NCBI GenBank assembly: GCA_015655445.1
Contig: JAATFA010000103.1
Coordinates: 1 to 46,665 of the forward strand
Origin: Actinomycetales bacterium
GTDB taxonomy: Bacteria > Actinomycetota > Actinomycetes > Actinomycetales > Microbacteriaceae
Length of the DNA: 46,665 nt
Direction: 5' to 3'
In this document: piece after piece, positions 1 to 8,398 of the stretch
Position numbering within the stretch: the first letter of the stretch is position 1
Layout of the letters: each line of letters begins with the position of its first letter
Program-made: the position numbers and the translations under genes
The notes under the pieces: model-generated
The model's input: only the letters and a program-made list of their open reading frames with translations
What the model was told of the DNA's origin: nothing
The model's database searches: none

Positions 1-1
1 A

Positions 2-79
2 GCCTCCATGACCGAGCTCACCGCGACCACCCCCACCATCGACGAGGCGGTGATACTCCCCGAGATCACCGCCGCCTAA
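2..79 (+). CDS. C-terminal end of an unidentified protein (partial)
   Basis: An open frame enters from the left edge and stops at TAA (77-79). Its last residues read ...TELTATTPTIDEAVILPEIT.. and match no family I can name. The sequence just after the stop is less GC-rich than anything else nearby, and an aldo/keto reductase missing its N-terminus begins right behind it. This arrangement would fit the 3' end of an inserted element such as a transposase gene, but that is inference only. A start at ATG 8-10 giving a tiny peptide is also possible. Confidence 0.35.
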   Translation, partial: ASMTELTATTPTIDEAVILPEITAA

Positions 80-137
80 ACTAACAACAGCTGATCATCG
101 CAACGAAGCGAAAGACCACCACTCAAACGGACGCGGC
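80..137. other. Low-GC junction, possible end of an inserted element
   Basis: This short stretch contains runs such as CTAACAACAG and AACGAAGCGAAAGACC, clearly less GC-rich than the surrounding DNA. It ends where the reading frame of the aldo/keto reductase becomes recognisable (GLGSWPLGG, from about 135). No complete inverted repeat or target duplication can be shown because the other end lies outside the window. Confidence 0.3.
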
Positions 138-164
138 CTCGGCAGCTGGCCTCTCGGCGGACCC

Positions 165-1064
165 ATGGCCTCCGGCGACCAGCCGCTCGGGTACTCCGGC
201 GTCGATCCGCTCGAGGCCGTGCGGGCCGTCGAACGCGGCATCGAGGGCGGCGTGACGCTCGTCGACACCGCGGATGTGTACGGCACGGGGCAGGCGGAGC
301 GGCTGCTCGCGCCCGTGCTCGCCGCGCATCCCGACGTCGCGGTCGCGACGAAGTTCGGCAACACCTACGACGAGCGGTCACGTCAGCTCACCGGCACGGA
401 CGTGACGCCCCGCTACATCCGCTGGGCCGTGGAGCAGTCGCTGCGCCGGCTCGGGCGCGACCGCGTCGACCTCTACCAGCTCCACACGCCGGACATCTCC
501 CGCGCGCAGGCCGAGGACGTGCTCGAGACCCTCGAGGGGCTCGTCGATGCCGGCACGATCGCGTGGCACGGGGTGAGCACCGACTCGCCGGAGCTCGCCG
601 AGCCGTTCGTCGCCGGCCCGCACTGCACGGCCCTGCAGATCGAGCTCAACGTGCTCGACGACAATCCCGCGATGCTCGAGCTGTGCGAGCGCGAGGACCT
701 CGCCGCCCTGTGCCGCTCCCCGCTCGCGATGGGCCTGCTCGGCGGCCGCTACGACGCCGCGAGCCGTATCCCCGCCGACGACGTGCGCGGCCGCCAGCCC
801 GAGTGGATGCGGTGGTTCGCCGACGGCGCCCCCGCGCCCGCGTACCTCGAGATGCTCGATCGCGTGCGCGCCGAGCTGACCGCCGAGGGCCGCCCGCTCG
901 CGCGCGGGGCGCTCGCGTGGATCTGGGCGCGATCGGAGCGCACGATCCCGCTGCCGGGCTTCCGCGACGAGCGGCAGGTCGAGGACCATCTCGCGGCGCT
1001 CGAGGAGGGGCCGTTGCCCGCGGAGCGGTTCGCCGCGATCGAGCGCGTCCTGCGCCCGGCCTGA
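165..1064 (+). CDS. Aldo/keto reductase, N-terminally truncated
   Basis: NAD(P)H-dependent oxidoreductase of the aldo/keto reductase superfamily (TIM barrel). From the ATG at 165 the catalytic tetrad is visible: D34 and Y39 in VDTADVYG, K63 in ATKFG and H107 in YQLHTPD. The frame is still homologous upstream of this ATG (codons from about 135 read GLGSWPLGGP, the usual first strand), but there is no ATG, GTG or TTG in frame before the stop at 9-11. The usual 15-20 N-terminal residues are replaced by unrelated low-GC sequence. The protein therefore lacks part of the first beta strand and is probably a 5'-truncated relic, or is expressed from the internal ATG. No clear ribosome binding site precedes 165. 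It converges on poxB with a 10-bp gap. Family assignment is firm; activity is doubtful. Confidence 0.75.
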   Translation: MASGDQPLGYSGVDPLEAVRAVERGIEGGVTLVDTADVYGTGQAERLLAPVLAAHPDVAVATKFGNTYDERSRQLTGTDVTPRYIRWAVEQSLRRLGRDRVDLYQLHTPDISRAQAEDVLETLEGLVDAGTIAWHGVSTDSPELAEPFVAGPHCTALQIELNVLDDNPAMLELCEREDLAALCRSPLAMGLLGGRYDAASRIPADDVRGRQPEWMRWFADGAPAPAYLEMLDRVRAELTAEGRPLARGALAWIWARSERTIPLPGFRDERQVEDHLAALEEGPLPAERFAAIERVLRPA

Positions 1065-1074
1065 CCGCCGCGCG

Positions 1075-2799
1075 TCAGAACAGCTGGCGCAGGTTGGCGC
1101 GCGCGAGGTCGATGAGCTCGTCGCCGCGGCCGGACAGCACGGTGCGGATCGCGTAGAGGGTGAAGCCCTTCATCTGCTCGGCCGTGATCGACGGCGGCAT
1201 CGAGAGCTCCTGCCTCTCCGTGACGACGTCGAGCAGCGCGGGGCCGTCGTGCGCGAGGAGCTCCGCGATCGCGTCGCGGAGCTCGGACGAGCGGTCGACG
1301 CGGCGGCCGTGGATGCCGAGCGCCTCCGCGACGGCCGCGAAGTCCGGGTTGACGAGCTCCGTGCCGTAGTTGACGAACCCGGCCGCCTTCATCTCGAGCT
1401 CGACGAAGTTGAGCGACGAGTTGTTGAAGACGACGAGCTTGACCGGGAGGGCGTTCTGGGTGAGCGTGATGAGCTCGCCGAGGAGCATCGCGAGCCCGCC
1501 GTCCCCCGCGAGCGCGATCACCTGGCGCCCCGGGTGCGCGGCCTGCACGCCGACCGCGTGCGGCAGGGCGTTGGCCATCGATCCGTGCGTGAACGAGCCG
1601 ATGAGCCGTCGCCTGCCGTTCATCGTGAGGTAGCGGGCGGCCCACACGACGGGCGAGCCGACGTCGGGGATGAAGATCGCGTCGTCCGCGGCGAGCTCGT
1701 CGACGAGGCGCGCGACGTACTGCGGGTGGATGGGCGCGCCGTCGCGCGCGGGCGCGGCGAGCTCGTCGAGACGCGCGCGCGTCCTCGCGTAGTGGTCGCG
1801 CGCGTCCGCGAGGTGGTCGCGCGAGGACCTGCGCTCGACGAGCGGCAGGAGCGCCGCCGCCGTCTCCTTCACGTGGCCGACGAGGCCGAGGTCGACCGGA
1901 TGCCGGCGGCCGAGCTGCTCGCCGCGCACGTCGACCTGGATCGTCGTCGCCCGCTCCGGGTAGAACTGCCGGTAGGGGAAGTCGGTGCCGAGCATGAGGA
2001 GGGTGTCGGCGCTCTCCATCGCCCGGTAGCCGGAGGCGAACCCGAGCAGGCCTGTCATGCCGACGTCGAACGGGTTGTCGTACTCGATGAACTCCTTGCC
2101 GCGCAGCGCATGGACGATGGGCGCGCCCAGCGCGTCGGCGAGGGCGACGACCTCGTCGTGCGCGCCCTCGACGCCCGCGCCGGCGAGGATCGTGACCCTG
2201 CGCCCGCGTCCGAGGATCCTCGCAGCCTCGCGCAGCTCCTCGTCCGAGGGCACGATGACCGGCGACGCCGGGCGGATGACGGCGGGCCGGCCGCCCGAGC
2301 CGTCGGAGAGCGCGACGTCGCCGGGGATGACGACGACCGCGACGCCGCGCCTCTCGATCGCCGTGCGCATCGCGATCTCGAGCACGTGCGGCATCTGGCT
2401 CGGCTGCGCGACGTACTCGCAGTAGACGCTCGCCTCGCGGAACAGCTCCTGGGGGTGCGTCTCCTGGAAGTAGCCGCTGCCGATCTCGGCGGTCGGGATG
2501 TGCGCCGCGATCGCGAGCACGGGGACGCGTGAGCGGTTCGCGTCGTAGAGGCCGTTGATGAGGTGCAGGTTGCCGGGGCCGCAGCTGCCCGCCGCGACCG
2601 CGAGCCGCCCGGTCGTCGCGGCCTCCGCCGCCGCGGCGAACGCCGCGCCCTCCTCGTGGCGCACGTGCACCCAGCGCACGTGCCCGTCCTTGCGCAGCGC
2701 GTCGGTGAACGCGTTGAGCGAGTCGCCGGGGATCCCGTACACCCGCTGGACGCCGTTCGCCCGCAGCGCCGCCACCATGTCGTCCGCGATCGTCGCCAT
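1075..2799 (-). CDS. poxB: Pyruvate oxidase / pyruvate dehydrogenase (quinone)
   Basis: Thiamine-diphosphate enzyme of 574 residues that oxidatively decarboxylates pyruvate to acetate and CO2, normally passing electrons from FAD to the quinone pool at the membrane. The ThDP-activating glutamate sits in RHEEGAAF at residue 50, the same position as in E. coli PoxB. The central FAD-binding domain and the C-terminal ThDP domain, with an AGDGG motif near residue 430 (IALAGDGGLAML), are intact. Length is normal for PoxB. Start ATG is preceded by GGAAGG six bases upstream. The gene is divergent from the trp leader and anthranilate-synthase-like gene. A related acetolactate synthase is less likely given the SGYFQETHP and YVAQPSQMP segments typical of PoxB. 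Confidence 0.9.
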   Translation of the reverse strand: MATIADDMVAALRANGVQRVYGIPGDSLNAFTDALRKDGHVRWVHVRHEEGAAFAAAAEAATTGRLAVAAGSCGPGNLHLINGLYDANRSRVPVLAIAAHIPTAEIGSGYFQETHPQELFREASVYCEYVAQPSQMPHVLEIAMRTAIERRGVAVVVIPGDVALSDGSGGRPAVIRPASPVIVPSDEELREAARILGRGRRVTILAGAGVEGAHDEVVALADALGAPIVHALRGKEFIEYDNPFDVGMTGLLGFASGYRAMESADTLLMLGTDFPYRQFYPERATTIQVDVRGEQLGRRHPVDLGLVGHVKETAAALLPLVERRSSRDHLADARDHYARTRARLDELAAPARDGAPIHPQYVARLVDELAADDAIFIPDVGSPVVWAARYLTMNGRRRLIGSFTHGSMANALPHAVGVQAAHPGRQVIALAGDGGLAMLLGELITLTQNALPVKLVVFNNSSLNFVELEMKAAGFVNYGTELVNPDFAAVAEALGIHGRRVDRSSELRDAIAELLAHDGPALLDVVTERQELSMPPSITAEQMKGFTLYAIRTVLSGRGDELIDLARANLRQLF

Positions 2800-2904
2800 G
2801 ATCCGCCTTCCTCGTCCGGCCCCCTGGGCAGTCTACGAGCGCGCGGCGAGAGGAGCCCGGGCCCGGACGGCGACGGGCGTGGGGTCGGGCGCCGCCGGGG
2901 GCTG

Positions 2905-2910
2905 TAGACT
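2905..2910 (+). promoter_or_regulatory. -10 element of a leaderless promoter for the trp leader
   Basis: TAGACT lies six bases before the ATG of the leader peptide, so transcription would begin at or next to the start codon. No good -35 hexamer is visible. The same TAGACT-N6-start arrangement precedes the CDP-alcohol phosphatidyltransferase at 42252. Confidence 0.55.
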
Positions 2911-2916
2911 CCCCGC

Positions 2917-2958
2917 ATGCGCATCGCGACCGCACAGGGTTGGTGGCCCGCCTCCTAG
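2917..2958 (+). CDS. trpL: trp leader peptide (attenuation)
   Basis: A 13-codon reading frame, MRIATAQGWWPAS followed by TAG, with two adjacent TGG tryptophan codons at 2941-2946. It ends 103 bases before the anthranilate-synthase-like gene. Actinobacterial trpE and trpE(G) genes are known to have such leader peptides with runs of Trp codons. Ribosome stalling at the Trp codons when charged tRNA-Trp is scarce would cover the first stem of the downstream attenuator. Position, Trp-codon pair and the competing stems together make this a confident call despite its size. Confidence 0.85.
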   Translation: MRIATAQGWWPAS

Positions 2959-3057
2959 GCGGACCGACGCGCACACCTGCACGCACAACGACCGCCTCGT
3001 CCGTGGCGGTCGTGACGTGTACGCCGGTCCGGGGGAGCGGTCCCGAAACCCCGGGAC
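2948..3057 (+). promoter_or_regulatory. Tryptophan attenuator-like leader RNA
   Basis: Four mutually exclusive segments follow the Trp codons. Segment 1 (CCGCC, 2948-2952) pairs with segment 2 (GGCGG, 2958-2962) around the leader stop codon. Segment 2 can instead pair as AGGCGG (2957-2962) with CCGCCT in segment 3 (2992-2997). Segment 3 (2988-2996) forms a perfect nine-base-pair stem with segment 4 (3005-3013). A further stem (3040-3045 with 3052-3057) encloses the region just before the ATG at 3062 and could hide its GGGA ribosome binding site. There is no T-run after the 3:4 stem, so termination may depend on the stem alone, or control may act on translation. Confidence 0.7.
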
Positions 3058-3061
3058 GACC

Positions 3062-5011
3062 ATGACCCTCCTGCACCGCCTCCTCCGCTCCGGCGGCTCC
3101 GCGCCGTTCGCCGTGCTCGCCCGCGAGGGCTCCGACGGGATCGACGTGCTCGCCGGCGACGTCGTCGACGTGCCGCGTCTCGCCGACATCCCCCTCGACG
3201 GCGCGAGCGTGCTCGCGCTCGTGCCCTTCCGCCAGGTCGTCGAGCGGGGCTTCGCCGCGCACGACGACGGCGCGCCCCTGCGCTGCCTCGTCGTGCGCGA
3301 ACGCGAGCGGCTCGACCGCGGCCTCGTGCTCGACGTGCTCGGCGACCTCGAGGCGCCCACGGGTGCCCGCGGGTTCGACGTGCCCGACGAGGAGTACGCG
3401 GCGTCCGTGCGCCGTGTGCTCGAGGAGGAGATCGGACGCGGCGAGGGGTCGAACTTCGTGCTCCGCCGCACCTTCCGGGCCGTCACGAGCGTCGCGCCCG
3501 CGACGGCCGCCCTCGCGTGGTTCCGTCGACTGCTCGCGGAGGAGCGCGGCGCGTACTGGACCTTCGCCGTGCACGCCCCCGCCGCCGGGTCCGAGACGGT
3601 GACGATGGTGGGCGCGACGCCCGAGCGTCACGTCTCGGTCGCGGGCGGCGTCGTGCGCATGAACCCCATCAGCGGCACGCTGCGCCACCCGGCCGGCCCG
3701 CCCGCGCGTGAGGAGCTGCTCGCCTTCCTCGCCGACGCGAAGGAGAGCGAGGAGCTCTTCATGGTCGTCGACGAGGAGATGAAGATGATGAGCGCGGTGT
3801 GCCCGGACGGCGGACGCATCCTCGGCCCGTTCCTCAAGCCCATGTCGCGGCTCACCCACACCGAGTACGTGCTCGAGGGACGCACGTCGCTCGACGTGCG
3901 CGAGGTCCTGCGGGCGACGATGTTCGCGCCGACGGTCACCGGGTCGCCGATCGGGAACGCGTGCGCCGTGCTCGCGCGGCACGAGCGCGGGGCGCGCGGA
4001 TACTACGCGGGCGTGCTCGCCCTCTTCGAGCCGGAGGCGCACGGCGGGTACGGGCTCGACGCGCCCATCCTCATCCGCACGGCGTATGTGCACGAGGACG
4101 GGCGCGTGGGCGTGCCCGTCGGCGCGACGCTCGTGCGGCACTCGGACCCGCGCAGCGAGGTCGCGGAGACGGCGGCGAAGGCGGCGGGCGTGCTCTCCGC
4201 GCTCGGCCTGCTCCCGGCGGCCGTGCCGGCCGCGAGGGGCGCGGCCGCGGCCGATGCGGTGCCGGCGGGCGCGCGCGCCGTCCCGTCCGAGGACGTCGCC
4301 GCGGCGCTCGCCCGGCGCAATCGCGCGCTCGCCCCGTTCTGGCTCGAGCCGCAGCACGCGCGCCATGCGCCGCCCTTCGCCGGTCGGGAGGCGCTCGTCG
4401 TCGACGCGGGCGACCAGTTCACGACGATGCTCGCCCACCAGCTGCGTCACCTCGGCATGGCGGCGCGCGTGCTCGGGTGGTCCGAGGCCGCGGAGGCTGC
4501 CGAGGCGCGAGGGCTCGTGGTGCTCGGCCCCGGCCCCGGCGACCCGCGCGCACACGACGACGAGCGCATCGCCGTGCTGCACCGGCTGCTCGCGGCGCGC
4601 CTCGCGGCCACGCGCCCCGTCGTCGCCGTGTGCCTGAGCCACCAGCTGCTCGCCCTCGCGGCGGGCCTTCCCGTCGAGCGGCTCGCCCGCCCGCGGCAGG
4701 GCGTGCGGATGTCCGTCGACGTGTTCGGCTCGGCCGCCGCGATCGGCTTCTACAACACGTTCGCGGCGATCGCGCCCCGGGGGGCCGTGCGCACGCCGCG
4801 CCTCGACCTCGAGATCTCCGCCGAGCCCGGCTCCCGCATCGTCTCCGCGCTGCGCGGCCCGGGCATCGCCTCCGTGCAGGGCCACCTCGAGTCGGTGCTG
4901 TCGACCGACGGCCTCCCCACGCTCGAGCGGCTCGTGCGCTGGGCGCTCGACCCGGTTGCGCGGGAGGGGCGCGAGGAGCGCGCGGCACTCGTCTCCGGGA
5001 GGAACAGCTAG
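3062..5011 (+). CDS. Fused anthranilate synthase (TrpE-TrpG / PhzE-like)
   Basis: Fusion of a chorismate-utilising domain (about residues 1-400) and a class I glutamine amidotransferase (about 435-630) in 649 residues; it would convert chorismate plus glutamine to anthranilate or the related aminodeoxyisochorismate. The chorismate domain holds the PTVTGSPIGNAC block typical of the PhzE-like fused family. The amidotransferase triad is C524 in AVCLSHQ, and H608 and E610 in QGHLES; the nucleophile loop has Ser in place of the usual Gly (CLGHQ). Upstream lies a leader peptide with Trp-Trp codons and an attenuator, which argues for control by tryptophan level and hence for anthranilate as product. 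No other phenazine or tryptophan genes are adjacent. An open frame extends upstream but has no supported start; ATG 3062 follows GGGA. Confidence 0.82.
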   Translation: MTLLHRLLRSGGSAPFAVLAREGSDGIDVLAGDVVDVPRLADIPLDGASVLALVPFRQVVERGFAAHDDGAPLRCLVVRERERLDRGLVLDVLGDLEAPTGARGFDVPDEEYAASVRRVLEEEIGRGEGSNFVLRRTFRAVTSVAPATAALAWFRRLLAEERGAYWTFAVHAPAAGSETVTMVGATPERHVSVAGGVVRMNPISGTLRHPAGPPAREELLAFLADAKESEELFMVVDEEMKMMSAVCPDGGRILGPFLKPMSRLTHTEYVLEGRTSLDVREVLRATMFAPTVTGSPIGNACAVLARHERGARGYYAGVLALFEPEAHGGYGLDAPILIRTAYVHEDGRVGVPVGATLVRHSDPRSEVAETAAKAAGVLSALGLLPAAVPAARGAAAADAVPAGARAVPSEDVAAALARRNRALAPFWLEPQHARHAPPFAGREALVVDAGDQFTTMLAHQLRHLGMAARVLGWSEAAEAAEARGLVVLGPGPGDPRAHDDERIAVLHRLLAARLAATRPVVAVCLSHQLLALAAGLPVERLARPRQGVRMSVDVFGSAAAIGFYNTFAAIAPRGAVRTPRLDLEISAEPGSRIVSALRGPGIASVQGHLESVLSTDGLPTLERLVRWALDPVAREGREERAALVSGRNS

Positions 5012-5114
5012 GAGGCGCCCTCGTCGACGCGCGGCCGCGCGCGCGGGCACACGAGCACCTCGGCGCCGGGCGCCGCCGCCGTGGGCCATCCGCGTCGCGC
5101 GACGTGCAGGGCGT

Positions 5115-6569
5115 TCACGACCTCGTCTCCGCGAGGCCCTCGAGGGAGAGGCCGACGCCGAAGCGATCGCGCAGGGCGATCCGCGCGGCGTGCCAGCCGT
5201 TCATGCCGTGGACCGACGGGCCGGGCGGCGTCGAGGCCGAGCACAGGTAGAGCCCCTCGACTGGCGTGCGCCACGGCGCGGGCGAGACGACCGGACGCTT
5301 GACGAGCTGCACGAGGTCGACGGTGCCGCCCATGATCTCCCCGCCGACGTCGTTCGGGTTCCTCGCCGCGAGGTCGCGCGCCGTGCTCGACGCCGTCGCG
5401 AGGATCGTGTCGCGGAAGCCCGGGGCGAAGCGCTCGATGGCGCGCGTGATGAGCTCGGTCGCGTCGAGGTCCGAGCCGCGCGGCACGTGCGTGTACGCCC
5501 ACAGGGTGTGCCGACCCGCGGGCGCGCGCGTCGGGTCGAGGACGGACGGCTGCGTCACGAGCACGTAGGGGGATGCCGGCACGCGCCCGCACGACACCTC
5601 GCGCTCGGCTGCGGCGACCTGCTCGCGCGTGCCGCCGAGGTGCACGGTGGGGGCGAGGCGCACCTCGGGGTCGGTCCATGGGACGGGCGCGGAGAGCGCG
5701 TAGTCGACCTTAGCGACGCCGTTCCCGCGGCGGAACCGCGCGAGCGCGCGACGGTATCGCGGCGGCAGGCGGTCGGCCGCGAAGCGCGCGAGGTGCTCGG
5801 GCGAGGTGTCCAGGATCGTCACGCGTGACGGCTCGAGGTCGGCGGGGGAGCGCACGTCCGTGCCGAGCACGATGCGTCCCCCGTGGGCGCGGATGTCGTC
5901 CGCGAGCGCGTCGGCGATCGCCTGCGACCCGCCGACGGGGAAGCCCCACCCGCGCGCGTGCGCGTGTGCGCCGAGCAGGAGCGCCGTGCCGGCCGTCGCG
6001 AACGACGGCGAGTCGGCGACGACGTGGCTGCCGACGCCCGTCACGAGCGCGGGCGCGACGGCGTCGCGGAAGCGCAGGCCCCACAGCAGCGTGCCCTGCT
6101 CGAGCACGCGCAGCGAGTATGCGAACGCGGCGAGCGGGTGCCGGGGCACGCGCACGAGCGACCCGGCCGTGAACTCGGCGACCGCGTCGATGCGCTCCAC
6201 GAGCGGGCCGAAGAGCGCGCGCCAGGCGGGGCCATCGCGCTCGAGCCGCTCGGCCGTGCGGTCGAGGTCGCGGTAGGCGACGCCCGCCGGCCGCCCCTCG
6301 AGCGGATGCGCGTACGAGACCTCCGGCACGACGAACGGCACGCGCTCGAACAGCCCGATCGCGCGGAAGAACGGCGAGGCGAGCCCCGCCGGGTGCACGG
6401 CCGAGCACACGTCGTGACGGAAGCCGGGAAGCGTGAGCTCGGCGGTGCGGATGCCGCCGCCGATCGTGTCCGCGCGCTCGACGAGCACGACCTCGAGGCC
6501 CGCTCGCGCGAGCGTCGCGGCCGCCGCGAGCCCGTTCGGGCCGCTCCCGACGACGGTCGCGTCGATCAT
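5115..6569 (-). CDS. FAD-dependent phytoene-desaturase-like oxidoreductase
   Basis: A 484-residue flavoprotein of the phytoene desaturase/NAD(P)-FAD oxidoreductase group. The N-terminus has the dinucleotide-binding motif VVGSGPNGLAAAA followed by the acidic end of the second strand (VLVERADTIGGG). Near the C-terminus, LYLCSASTPPGPSVHGMNG is the second FAD-contact motif of CrtI-like proteins. The substrate cannot be told from the sequence; proteins of this sub-group are often annotated only as phytoene dehydrogenase-like, and no carotenoid genes are near. Its ATG overlaps the stop of the lipase maturation factor gene by four bases (ATGA), so the two are translationally coupled. Confidence 0.8.
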   Translation of the reverse strand: MIDATVVGSGPNGLAAAATLARAGLEVVLVERADTIGGGIRTAELTLPGFRHDVCSAVHPAGLASPFFRAIGLFERVPFVVPEVSYAHPLEGRPAGVAYRDLDRTAERLERDGPAWRALFGPLVERIDAVAEFTAGSLVRVPRHPLAAFAYSLRVLEQGTLLWGLRFRDAVAPALVTGVGSHVVADSPSFATAGTALLLGAHAHARGWGFPVGGSQAIADALADDIRAHGGRIVLGTDVRSPADLEPSRVTILDTSPEHLARFAADRLPPRYRRALARFRRGNGVAKVDYALSAPVPWTDPEVRLAPTVHLGGTREQVAAAEREVSCGRVPASPYVLVTQPSVLDPTRAPAGRHTLWAYTHVPRGSDLDATELITRAIERFAPGFRDTILATASSTARDLAARNPNDVGGEIMGGTVDLVQLVKRPVVSPAPWRTPVEGLYLCSASTPPGPSVHGMNGWHAARIALRDRFGVGLSLEGLAETRS

Positions 6570-8014
6570 CCGGGCCCCCGGCCCTCGGGGGGCAGCGAGA
6601 CGGGGCGCACGAGCACGCCGACATCCTCCCGCATCCACCACACGCGTCGCTCGCGACGCTCGGCGGGCGTCGCGAAGCGGTACCGGAAGACGCGCGCTCG
6701 CACCCAGCGCGGCGGAGCGCCGTCGAACGGGTCCGTGCGCAGCAGGCGCAGGGTGCGCCGGTCCGCCTGCAGGAGCCGCGTGAGGAGCACGCCGAACCAG
6801 CGGGTGTCCGGCGCCCCGAGGGCGAGGAACCACATGAGCCAGTCGAGTCGCAGGTGGTACGGCGCGAACTGCCGTGGGATCCGTCGCGGATCGCCGGGCT
6901 TGCCCTTGAACTCGTACTCGCGCCACACGGTGTCCTGCGCCGCGGGCTGCTCCGCGTCCGTGCCCTCGACGACGACCTCGAAGCGGCGCTTCGTGACGCT
7001 CCCGAAGGCGCCGTACGCGTTCACGACGTGCCAGCGGTTGAAGCTCGCGTTCATGAGCTGGTTCCGCGAGACGAGGTTGCGCGCGGGCCACCAGCTGAGC
7101 GCGACGAGGAGTGCGCTCGCCGTGAGGACGATCCCGCCGAACCACGCGGGCACGCCCGGGGCGCTCGCCTCCGCGGGGATCGCCGGCACGACCGCGTGCG
7201 CGACCGGATCGCTCACCGCCGCGAACGCGAGCACGATCGTGAGCACGTTGAGCCACGCGAAGTTGCCGGTGAGCACGAGCCAGAGCTGGGTGAGCACGAC
7301 GATCGCCGCCGCGACGCTCGCGATCGGCTGCGGGGCGAAGAGGAGGAACGGCACGACCAGCTGCGCGACGTGGTTCCCGAGCGCCTCCGCGCGGTGGGCC
7401 CAGCGCGGCAGGAGGTGGGCGTAGCGGCTCAGGGGGTTGGGCATGGGCTGCGTCTCGTGGTGGTAGTAGAGCGCCGTGAGGTCTCGCCACGACCGGTCGC
7501 CGCGCATCTTGATGAGGCCCGCGCCGAACTCGAGGCGGAACACGAGCCACCGGACGAGCCAGACGACCGTCACGGGGGGCGCGGCCTGGCTCGAGCCGAG
7601 GAAGGCGACCGTGAAGCCCGCCTCGAGCAGGAGGCTCTCCCATCCGAAGCCGTAGAACGTCTGCCCGACGGTGACGATCGACAGGTAGGCGCCCCACATG
7701 AGAAGGAAGAGCACGAGCGGGAGCCACGCCGGGCCGAGCTGCGGCGCGCCGGCGACGAGGGCGGCCGCGACCACCGCCCCGCCCCACGCGATCGCGAGGA
7801 GCATCCGGTCCGAGTAGCGCCAGCGGAAGATCGTGGGCTGGCGGCGCGCGTACGTCGTCCGCAGGAAGTCGGGCACCGGCAGCAGCCCGCGCTCGCCGAG
7901 GAGCGCCGGGAACTGCGCCGCCGTCGAGAGGAAGGCGATGAGGTAGATCGCCGCCGTGCCGCGCTGGAGCACCTCGCGCGCGAACTCGTAGTCCCCCGCC
8001 CCGAGCCAGTCCAT
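6566..8014 (-). CDS. Lipase maturation factor family membrane protein
   Basis: A polytopic membrane protein of 482 residues related to lipase maturation factors. It starts MDWLGAGDYEFAREVLQRG, as family members do, then shows several hydrophobic segments (for example AAIYLIAFLSTAAQF, LPLVLFLLMWGAYLSIV). It contains the block FGAGLIKMRGDRSW..LTALYYHHETQPMPNPLS, and a soluble C-terminal half (VVNAYGAFGSVTKRRFEVVVEG). I chose the ATG at 8014 because GGGAG lies six bases before it; the ATG at 8029 adds five residues and has no such site. The bacterial function is not established. It is coupled to the FAD oxidoreductase gene. Confidence 0.83.
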   Translation of the reverse strand: MDWLGAGDYEFAREVLQRGTAAIYLIAFLSTAAQFPALLGERGLLPVPDFLRTTYARRQPTIFRWRYSDRMLLAIAWGGAVVAAALVAGAPQLGPAWLPLVLFLLMWGAYLSIVTVGQTFYGFGWESLLLEAGFTVAFLGSSQAAPPVTVVWLVRWLVFRLEFGAGLIKMRGDRSWRDLTALYYHHETQPMPNPLSRYAHLLPRWAHRAEALGNHVAQLVVPFLLFAPQPIASVAAAIVVLTQLWLVLTGNFAWLNVLTIVLAFAAVSDPVAHAVVPAIPAEASAPGVPAWFGGIVLTASALLVALSWWPARNLVSRNQLMNASFNRWHVVNAYGAFGSVTKRRFEVVVEGTDAEQPAAQDTVWREYEFKGKPGDPRRIPRQFAPYHLRLDWLMWFLALGAPDTRWFGVLLTRLLQADRRTLRLLRTDPFDGAPPRWVRARVFRYRFATPAERRERRVWWMREDVGVLVRPVSLPPEGRGPG

Positions 8015-8142
8015 CCTCGTCTCCCGCATCCACCGTACGGCCGGGCGCGGGACGCGTCGACCGTCGCGGGCAAGCCGCGAGCATGCTGACGGTCCGGGTC
8101 GTGGTCCTGGTCCGGGCGCGGGGGCCGTGAGAGCGTGGAGGC

Positions 8143-8394
8143 ATGGCCGATGACGTGCAGGACGAGCCCGTCCAGGAGGGTGCGGGAGAGGCGAGCGAGG
8201 ACGAGCGCGTGCGGGGGCTGCTCGTGCAGGTCGCCGCCGACCTGCGGACGCGACCGGACGAGGACGCCGTCGCGGTCGTGCGGCAGCGGCTCGGCGACCT
8301 CGGCATCGAGAGGTCCGACGCCGAGATCGAGCGGCTCGTGCGCGACCTGCCCGATCCGGACGATCGCGGCAACGCGAACCCCGGGGTGCGCTGA
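8143..8394 (+). CDS. Small acidic hypothetical protein
   Basis: An 83-residue, strongly acidic protein with no membrane segment. The middle (LLVQVAADLRTRPDEDAVAV) and end (AEIERLVRDLPDPDD) look helical. GGAGG precedes the ATG very closely. It ends four bases before the LigD-type polymerase start, so the two are probably one transcript. I recognise no family. It could be an accessory protein for the polymerase by position only. Confidence 0.6.
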   Translation: MADDVQDEPVQEGAGEASEDERVRGLLVQVAADLRTRPDEDAVAVVRQRLGDLGIERSDAEIERLVRDLPDPDDRGNANPGVR

Positions 8395-8398
8395 GGAC

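Noticed and set aside
3062-5011. Phenazine biosynthesis locus based on the PhzE-like architecture
   Set aside because: No other phenazine genes nearby, and the Trp-codon leader points to tryptophan-linked control.
749-5089. Very long minus-strand open frame antisense to poxB and the anthranilate-synthase-like gene
   Set aside because: High-GC shadow frame: Arg/Ala/Gly-rich composition, no family resemblance outside the piece shared with real genes.
5012-5114. Possible small minus-strand coding tail between the anthranilate-synthase-like and FAD genes
   Set aside because: No start, no ribosome binding site and no recognisable similarity.
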